Source: Cloeon dipterum (lineage: Eukaryota; Arthropoda; Insecta; Ephemeroptera; Baetidae). Taken from it: 64,000 nucleotides of DNA. Positions 57,212 to 64,000 of this stretch are shown piece by piece. The number at the start of each line of letters is the position of its first letter. Position 1 is the first letter of the stretch. Both the position numbers and the translations under genes were made by a program. The notes under the pieces were generated by a model. The model was not told the DNA's origin. It saw only the letters and a list, made by a program, of their open reading frames with translations, and ran no database searches. The stretch spans positions 33,783,883 through 33,847,882 of the forward strand of contig NC_088789.1 in NCBI RefSeq assembly GCF_949628265.1. Direction: 5' to 3'.

Positions 57212-58017
57212 CGCTGCTGAAGGAGAGCGAAAACAACAATCGTGGATTCCTGCCCGTGTGCCGTGCGCAGTGCAGCTGGCAGCGGTGGCAGCAAGCGGTG
57301 CAGCAGGGGCGCCAGCCGGATCGCGTCACTTTTATCAAGTATTATTAGGTGGGGAACAGACCACTCCGACCAGCAGTGTGAGAAAAGGAGTCGAGGATTT
57401 TCGTTGAAGAGATCATTTATTAAATTTAGAGATGATGACTGAATAAATCACGCTTTAATTTTTGAGTAGAGCTTGTTTTGTAATTATTAAAAATGTTCGT
57501 AGCAAGAATTTTGAATAAAAGAATTAAACTCCTCACATTTACACCGCCGGCATTTGCTGCGAACGCAGCCGCTGCGCCGCTTCACGGAAGGAGAGTTGAT
57601 GATCGCTTCGTCCCAAGGCCGTTGTGTGACGTCAGAAATGAGAAGTGGGGGAAACCGCCAGTAGCTGGTGGAAAATCGGAGAGGTATTACGCGACACGCA
57701 GCCATGTTGATGTGGAGGCAATGCACACTTTTATTTTCAAATCAGGAATTACGCACAAAATATGAAATTCTTCTGTCGTTCGGTCATCAGACGCAAAATT
57801 TTTATTTCATATCAATTATAACTAATCATTTCCTGCTCTCCTCCTTAGAAAGATAGTGAAATCGTTGGGAAAGAATTCCTTAACTTCTTAAAGTTTTGAA
57901 AAATAGAACTACTTTTTAAAATTAAAAATTGAAACTATTTGATTTTAGTTTCACACAAAAAATTCATAATTCTAGATCTAGACATGTTTAATTTCCTGTA
58001 AGATTCACACGTTGCTT
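57212..58017. other. Intergenic region between the two zinc-finger genes
   Basis: Contains the 5' flank of the ZAD-like gene (GC-rich to about 57340) and further sequence toward 58017. Open frames of 70-115 codons occur on both strands but have no recognisable family or splice context. No gene is called. Confidence 0.45.
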
Positions 58018-58335
58018 AGTTTTCGAAGTTGCCAACAGATGGCGCCACCGAATACTTTCGATTTTAAGGCTTTTTATTGCAATTTCAGACCCAAACCTGC
58101 CAATTGTCCATTTTCCACTTAATATTCTTTCTTTTGACATGCTGAAAACCAAAATCAGTTCAGCCAATCGCCGTGGAATCTCGAAAATCTATTTTTTGAA
58201 ATAAAAAAAATCGACGAATTGGTGGATTGCTTTGTTTTCAGCAAGCCCAAGGAATTAATTCCAGAAGAAAAATGAACAGCAGCGGGATTTTGAGTCTGAA
58301 ATCAAAACGGAAGTTCGTTAAAATCGAAAGAACCA
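58018..58335. mobile_element. Fold-back family C, partial copy
   Basis: The left arm is complete (TTCGAAGTTGCCAACAGATG, GGCGCCACC). The right arm is truncated after GAAATCAAAACGGAAG. The middle is degraded. It lies just beyond the stop of the downstream zinc-finger gene, so it could fall in its 3' UTR. Confidence 0.62.
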
Positions 58336-58384
58336 ATGCAACTACGATAACTAAACAAAATACCAAAAAACCGAGATCAATCAT

Positions 58385-61172
58385 TTAATCTGACACTTCA
58401 TATTCATCATCAAGAGGTTCTTCTTTAAAGCAAATGACAAACTGCGATCCATCATCATCATCGTCATCGTCGTCACTAGGGTCTTTTTGAGGAATTTCCG
58501 GAGTTTCAGTCTTAATAATAGGCAACGGCGCACAATATCGGCTATGCATGTCATTGGTTCCGGCGCAGGGGAACGATCGGTCGCAGCGCTCGCAACGCAC
58601 TGCCTGCTGGTGTCTCGAACGCTCGATCACCGGAACTCTCAGGTCGCAGAAGCGGCAGTGTTTGGTTAAATGGCTATCATTCACGTGCGTCGACATTGCT
58701 CTTTCCGACGGAAACATTTTCGAGCAGACGAAGCAGCGCACCGTCTTCTCCTCGTGCATGTGCCTCACGTGCCTGTCCAGGTTGTTCCTGTTGGTTTTTA
58801 ATTTGATTTATTAGAAAAAGGTTTTTAATAGATACAAATTATTCGTGATGCGGAAAATTTGCCGATTGGATCCACCCACTTTTTTATATCCCTCCTCATC
58901 GCCTAGAAGGGCTAACTCATCGAATTGATTCAATTTAATAGTTGCGTAAGCTATTAATTAGTGTTCGGAACCACCAATAGATGGCACCAGTGGTTTTTTA
59001 AGATTTTAATGAGTTTTCGCTTAGATTTAAGACTCAATCCTGCTGCTGTGCATTATTCACTTGATTTTCTTTCTTTTGACGTGCTGAAAATAAATATCGA
59101 TTCAGCCATTTGCCGTACAAACGTTAGAAAATAATTATAATTCTGAAACAGTTTTTCTCGATTCTACGGTGATTGGCTGAACCGGTTTTTGTTTTTAGCA
59201 CGTCAAAACAATGCATATTGAGGGAAGAATGCACAGTGGCAGGATTAAATCTGGAATCGCAGCGGTAGTGCCTTCAAATTAAATTTACTACCAAAATACA
59301 CGATGGCGCCATCTGCTGACGGCTTTGAGCACGAAAGACTTACACAACACGTCAATTTGGCTTTAATTAATTTCTGCAATTTTAAATCTTGAACATAATT
59401 CAAATAATCAGCAGCAACGGAAAGGTTTTACCTTGAGGAAATTTATGATACGCATTTTAAAATTCTAGGCGGAGCGAAATGGGTTTGGTGGATGCTCTAA
59501 TTGATCACATCGGCTGGAGCTGACTTCATACCGGTCAGGGATGGATCAGGTATAGGTGGATACCAGATCGGCCGATGAACCGCATTTGAAGGAATAAAAA
59601 AATCTTAAATCCCTCCCAATAATTTAATTTAATCAGGTTTTGTCAGGGTTTGCAAAAAAAGCATTTTAATTAAAAATCAGTATTAAAGCCACAGGTTTTA
59701 CCAAAAGACCGAAAATTTTAAATTTTCTTGGCGCGAAACCAGCCCGTTGGCTCGCATTGAACCAGCCCGTTGGCTCGCATTGTTAAGGCACTCTCAGGAG
59801 TGTCAAAGCAATGTGAGGTATTTGAGCAGTTCGGAGATCTAATACTGGCTACCCAATGTCAGAGATGGCAAAAAGTGGTTAGTTTAGTGACTCGAATTGC
59901 TCAAATTGCTCGACGGGCTGGGAGGCGCACCGGCGCCGACTCGCTACTTGCTGGTTTGCACCTTTCCAGCATGCGTGATTTGGCTTCACGGGACAAATGT
60001 CTAGCGTTTCAATGCAGTCCTCGGTGCGGAGGCAAGTGGCCCTTGAGTGGGCTGGGTCCCTGTGCGACCTGGTGCGCCCATTCAATCCGTTCGCGGTGTT
60101 ATTCGCACTCGGAATTCAGCATTCGTGCTAGTGCAGTGCGCGCCCTTCCCCCTCCTCGGAAAGAGCAAAAAAAATTGGCAAACCCTGTGTTTAGTGTTTA
60201 TCCTCACCAGTTATTACAGCGGAATTCACACTTGTCGCATTGAAAAGATTTGAGACTGTCCGCCTTGGCGTGGTTGGCCTGGTAATGGGCGTCCAGTTCC
60301 GCCTGGCTGGTGAACACGGCCACGCACAAAAAGTTTGAGCACTGGAACGCCATGTCCGAGTGTCGTCGCTCGATATGTTGCTTTCGGTCTTTCCTCCGCA
60401 GGAACGTCTTTTTGCAGAAGATGCAGGGGAACACGCCGGCGTTCACGTCCAAGACCACTTTTCCGTGCACCTCGTTCACGTGTTCGTTGCGTTGTTCCAA
60501 GGTCAGGAAATAGGTCGAGCATTTCTTCAACTCGCACCTGCAGGAAGAACGCCAATTATTATCAGAATAATTATAAAAGTTCAAATAGCCAACCTGATGG
60601 CAGTCTCCTTGTGATTTTTCCGGATGTGCTGGCGAATGTTGGCAAGCCATTTGCCACAGTAGAGGCAGTTCTGACCGGCTAAGGCGTTGCATCTCTGCCG
60701 TTTTATCCCCTCTTCGTCATCGCTGCTTATATTTACTGCAAAATTTGTCTCAATGTTATCCCTATAATTGACACGGCGGCATTATCAGGAGTATTTTAGT
60801 TGTTCGGAGATCTAATAATGGCTTCTCAATGCCAGAGATGGCAAAAAGTGGTTAGTTTAGTGACTCGAAAAAATGCTCAAATAGCTCAACGGGAGATGCC
60901 ACTTGCTGGTTTTCACTTATCCAGTGGCTTTACGGACAAATGTTTGGTATTTAAATGAAATAACTCGGTGCGGGAAGGCGAGAAAATGGCCACGATTGAG
61001 CCCAAACTTCTTTTTGCGGCCACTGGGGCCTCATAAAATCCACTCGTAGGTGTTATTGGGACCTGATGGGCTTAAAAATCCCAAGGAATGTGAATGAAGA
61101 GGTTTAAAACAATTGAAAAAATTATGCTTTACCTCTCCGTCCCTTTGGTAGTCGCGTGCGAATTTTAGACAT
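58385..61172 (-). CDS. C2H2 zinc-finger protein
   Basis: Four minus-strand exons: 61172-61133, 60735-60594, 60537-60208, 58787-58385, phases 1/0/2, about 304 aa. It starts MSKIRTRLPKGRR, then an acidic stretch and fingers NCLYCGKWLANIRQHIRKNH, CIFCKKTFLRRKDRKQHI, CDKCEFRCNNW/NNLDRHVRHMH (split by intron 3), CFVCSKMFPSERAMSTHV. The C-terminus is a run of Asp with KEEPLDDEYEVSD. A nuclear DNA-binding regulator is inferred; the target is unknown. The short first exon was chosen because its phase and AG/GT sites join cleanly to exon 2 and supply the only ATG. Introns 1 and 3 each carry one member of a direct repeat. Confidence 0.8.
58940..59350. mobile_element. Fold-back family C in intron 3 of the second zinc-finger gene
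   Basis: Inverted ends GTTGCGTAAG / CTTACACAAC, with GGAACCACCAATAGATGGCA and GATGGCGCCATCTGCTGACG inside them. The inner arms hold GACGTGCTGAAAATAAATAT and its near-complement. Full length. Confidence 0.72.
59741..59780. repeat. Short tandem duplication
   Basis: AACCAGCCCGTTGGCTCGCA followed by TTG is present twice in a row (unit 23 bp). It sits inside intron 3 of the second zinc-finger gene. Function unknown. Confidence 0.6.
59816..60066. repeat. Direct repeat F, copy in intron 3
   Basis: About 250 bp sharing with 60785-61030 the phrases GTTCGGAGATCTAATA, CAGAGATGGCAAAAAGTGGT, TAGTTTAGTGACTCGAA, CTTGCTGGTTT and ACGGGACAAATG-type sequence. A plus-strand open frame (59770-60243) crosses it but is not kept in the sister copy, so it is not called as a gene. 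Confidence 0.6.
60785..61030. repeat. Direct repeat F, copy in intron 1
   Basis: Sister of 59816-60066 in the first intron of the same zinc-finger gene, same orientation, about 970 bp apart. It has scattered substitutions and gaps and no preserved reading frame. Confidence 0.6.
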
Positions 61173-61868
61173 AGGTTTCACGGGCTCTACTCGTCTTCAC
61201 CAGAGCCGAAAGGCCCCTATACCCTGGTTTACATTACAAATTTGGAAGGAACTCTAAAAGTACTGGATTGCTACACAGGCGGAAATCAGCTCGATGGATG
61301 GAAAAATAGTTTGGCACTTTGTTCCATTCTCGAAGCGGAGATAATTAGAAGTGGGCGTAGCGCGGAGAGATGAACAAGCGATTGTGTGAGCAGTACAACC
61401 GGTACCAAAAATGTTGCTAGGGCAATCTGAAAATTTAAAAATGGGGATTGTGACGGTATTTCATCCATGAAATTATCGCCAGCATGTATTTTATGAAGTT
61501 AGATTTGATATTAGGGAAAGGTTTGTAATATTCAAGAGTTTTCAAATTTAAACCGGTTTTTTAATTCAAGAATTAATATTTTACTGTTCTTCATTCGCAG
61601 TAGATAGTTAATATTCAAGTTTTTCTAAGTTAATTTCGTGTAAATTCTCTTGAAAAATAAAAAATAATATAAAATTAATGTAAATAGGGTCGACGATCGT
61701 ATGACGTAAAAAATACCGGTTTTTATCCGATCACCGAAGTTATGCAACGAATGGGTGAGCGCATGGGAGCACTGCACGTTGCATACTTTACGCATTCTCA
61801 CTTTTATTTACGACCTTTGTCAATAACAAATAAACATTTGGTTAAGTATATAATTAAAATACATTTAT
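61173..61868. other. Intergenic region between Rcl1 end and second zinc-finger gene start
   Basis: Must hold the promoter of the zinc-finger gene and the 3' end of Rcl1. AT-rich on the Rcl1 side. I recognise no element or further exon. Confidence 0.45.
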
Positions 61869-63977
61869 TTAAACAGTAGTAATTCCAAGATTTGAGTAAC
61901 CGATTCCTATACAAGTGACATCGACCTTTGAGGCCCCTAATCGCAGTTCTTCGTCTTCCTCTTGCCGTGTTTCAAGCTTGTACGTTAGTCCTAGGAAGTC
62001 CTTGATGTGCCTCAGGAAATGCACCCTGAAATTAAAATTATATATCAGGTCATTTAAATATAAACTTCTAACTCACGTGTATTCAGAGAGCGGTCCCGTC
62101 GTGCACTTGGAAATGTCTTTCTGGCCGAGGGCCATGTAGATTGCTGCCTGGTTCTGGAAGGTTGAGTCGACGCAGCCGCCGCGGTAAATTTCCTCGAGCA
62201 AGCGGAAGGCAGCTTGCTCTCCTATGCTCTCAGGCACGCTCGGCGCCTCTCCGGGCGAAGCGACTCGGGACACCGCGTCCGATGTGTACACAACACCGCT
62301 TGTAGTCTCCGCCCACAGGCACAGACCGAAACCTACGCAGATTTCACAATTTTCAGGGTGAACCGAGATTTCAGGGTGTGATTTACAGATGTACCCGAAT
62401 TAAACTTGATAGACATTTTGGGTTAATTATGGAAATTGCTTTTAAGGGGAGTGTCCCAAGGTGATCTGGGTTAAATCAGGTCGAAAGACCTTTTCAAGGA
62501 AATTAAGACTTCAACCTTGAAGGGACAGGAAGCTTAAAGAATTTCATAGAAAAATCAAATCAAAAAACCGCTTTAAGGGGAGGTTATATCAGGTTTTCAG
62601 GGTAATTACAGGACAAAATGGTCTTGAACACGGAAAAATCGCACAAGCTCTCAAGCAAAATCACTAATTTGAGAAAACTCAGGTGTAAAGTCATTCCAGG
62701 GGAGGGTCTCCCAGGTACTCAGGGTCAAATCAGGTCGAAATACATTTTTAAGGGTATGATAGCTTCAAGCTTCTAGAGTTTAAGTGAAAAGTAGCAAAAA
62801 GAATATCAGATAAAATCAGGTAAAATATTTTTAAGGGGAAGTTATCTCAGGGTTTCAGGGTAAAACACATCATATGACCTTAAATGGATAAAGGTAGAAC
62901 AAGTAAGCCAAGCGATTTAATCAGGGTTAACTTCAATTAAATTAAATGATTTTTCAGGGGAGGGTCTCCTAGGAACTCAGGGTTATCCTGCAGACATTTT
63001 CAAGGGTAAGAAGTCTTAAGGCTTCTACGTTATATGGGAAAGGTAGCCAAGAGGTTTTAAGAGATGAAATCAGGTCAAACGCCACTTTAAGGGGAAGTTT
63101 TCTCAGGTTTTCAGGGTGAAAACAGGTCAAATGACCTTTATACGGCAAGGCAACAATAACTCTCAATCAGGCAGAGGACATTTACTCTTTTCAGGGAAAA
63201 ATTAGTCAAATCAGGTCGAAAGACCTTCCTCAGGGTATTTTAAAATATAGAAGAGACCAGAGGACGGAGATTGCAGCAAAATTAATTTCATCAGTGTCAT
63301 CTTTCATGAATGAACAACCTCTCAGGGTCAGGGTCTCACCTGGCGACTTTCCGGAATTGGCGCCTTTGCAGTGATCGGTGGTGATGTAGACATCAGGCAG
63401 GAACTTGAGGAGGACTCCTTTGGCGGCGTCCACAAGTCGGTTGCTCATGGCGGGGGACACTCTCAGGGCGAACGCCACGCCCCTCACCTTTTTTATCTTC
63501 CCCGCATCGTGAATCTAAATAAAAATTTAATAATCAGTTAATTTACCGACAGGTAAATAAAAATGTATACCTGTTGAGGGCGGAGTTTGCGGAGAGGGCA
63601 CTTGAAGGTGACCTGTCCCCCTCCGGCCGGGGGCATGCCGCGCCGGTCGACCCTCAACTCGAGTCCGTCGTCGACCAGAATGAACTTCTTCAGCACCGGC
63701 AGTCCACCGGCCTTGATCGCGTCCACGGACGGATCGATTTGGTTGTTGGTCACGCCCTTGAGGACGCATTGCAGGGGCTTTTTGCAGAAGGGTCCGACGG
63801 CGAGCAGCACCTCGAGGTAGTAGCCAATGCCGCGGTGGACGCAGCACTCGTGAGTGATTCCTCCACCTCCGACCAGGATGCCCGGCTGGAAGAGAAGGCT
63901 CGTGCCCGTCTCGGACACTACGATCCTGCTGCCGTTCGTCAACTTGTCCAGAAGGCGAATCAGGTTGACCTCGTATT
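61869..63977 (-). CDS. Rcl1: RNA 3'-terminal phosphate cyclase-like protein, C-terminal part
   Basis: Four minus-strand exons: 63977-63571, 63514-63340, 62332-62077, 62025-61869. The gene runs off the right edge. Recognisable Rcl1 landmarks in order: RLLDKLTNGSRI, RGIGYYLEVLLAVGPFCKKP, GVTNNQIDPSVDAIKA, RRGMPPAGGGQVTF, VRGVAFALRVSPAMSNRLVD, DHCKGANSGKSPG, LLEEIYRGGCVDSTFQNQA, LGPLSEYT-type and VHFLRHIKDFLG. Rcl1 is a nucleolar factor needed for small-subunit rRNA processing with Bms1; it resembles RNA cyclases but is not one. Phases 0/1/2 join without a stop. Intron 2 (62333-63339) holds a long tandem repeat. Host housekeeping gene, high confidence. Confidence 0.94.
62430..63240. repeat. Tandem repeat of about 258 bp in Rcl1 intron 2
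   Basis: Phrases recur at steady spacing: AAGGGGA.GTTATCTCAGG near 62576, 62832 and 63091, and GGGGAGGGTCTCC near 62698 and 62956. The phrase AAATCAGGTCGAAAGACCTT occurs near 62470 and 63205. About three degenerate copies. CAGG and GGGTAA motifs are frequent, so decoy splice sites are abundant. No coding potential. Confidence 0.65.
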
Positions 63978-64000
63978 CTGCGGGCCAAGTAATTAATTTT

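Noticed and set aside
57212-57765. Open frames of 66-114 codons between the zinc-finger genes
   Set aside because: GC-rich chance frames on both strands with no family signature.
59770-60243. 157-codon plus-strand open frame
   Set aside because: It lies in an intron on the opposite strand, matches no family, and its sister repeat copy at 60785-61030 does not keep the frame.
1-64000. tRNA or rRNA genes, CRISPR arrays, bacterial operons, virus-derived elements
   Set aside because: Looked for and not seen. The only RT-like frame is the LINE fragment at 22063-22878.

Overview
The window looks like insect nuclear DNA. The genes have many short exons with GT-AG introns of about 50-60 nt, there is a yellow/MRJP-family gene, and six-cysteine odorant-binding-protein (OBP) domains of the hexapod kind are present. 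No operons, Shine-Dalgarno sites or bacterial features are seen. A compact-genome insect is likely. A mayfly is my guess because I recall large OBP repertoires there, but the sequence does not prove it.

Region 1 (1-41.2 kb, + strand) is a head-to-tail array of six related genes. The first is cut by the left edge (1-1365); the other five are full length (starts 3034, 11418, 19926, 28165, 35182). Each full-length gene resolves into 28 exons with consistent intron phases. Each predicts a secreted protein of about 1,040-1,100 residues: signal peptide, basic linker, Thr-rich mucin-like stalk, three C-type-lectin-like domains (CTLD A, B, C), a classic six-cysteine OBP domain, and a divergent fourth CTLD (D). 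A seventh, older relative at 49.4-54.1 kb (27 exons, about 879 aa) has signal, Ser/Thr-rich stalk, CTLD, CTLD, OBP, CTLD. The lectin-OBP fusion is the standout of the window: a carbohydrate-binding module and a small-hydrophobic-ligand-binding module in one secreted mucin-like chain, locally amplified.

The array has been remodelled. Gene 4 looks like a mosaic of its neighbours and carries a LINE fragment and a hAT-like element in introns. A fold-back element sits at the same intron position in genes 3-6 but not in 1-2. The spacers carry four relics of a yellow-type first exon (minus strand), a relic terminal lectin exon, and a conserved promoter block with a GACGTCAC motif before each full-length gene.

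Region 2 (41.2-49.4 kb) holds an apparently intact yellow/MRJP-like gene on the minus strand (48021-43825). Its first intron carries a 2.2-kb terminal-inverted-repeat element, a fold-back element and a nuclear-receptor-like motif. Repeat-rich spacer lies on both sides.

Region 3 (54-64 kb, minus strand) holds two C2H2 zinc-finger genes (57211-55285, with a ZAD-like N-terminus; 61172-58385) and the 3' part of Rcl1, the RNA 3'-terminal phosphate cyclase-like ribosome-biogenesis factor (63977-61869, running off the right edge). Fold-back repeats are scattered through introns and spacers. I saw no virus-derived elements, tRNA or rRNA genes, or CRISPR arrays.
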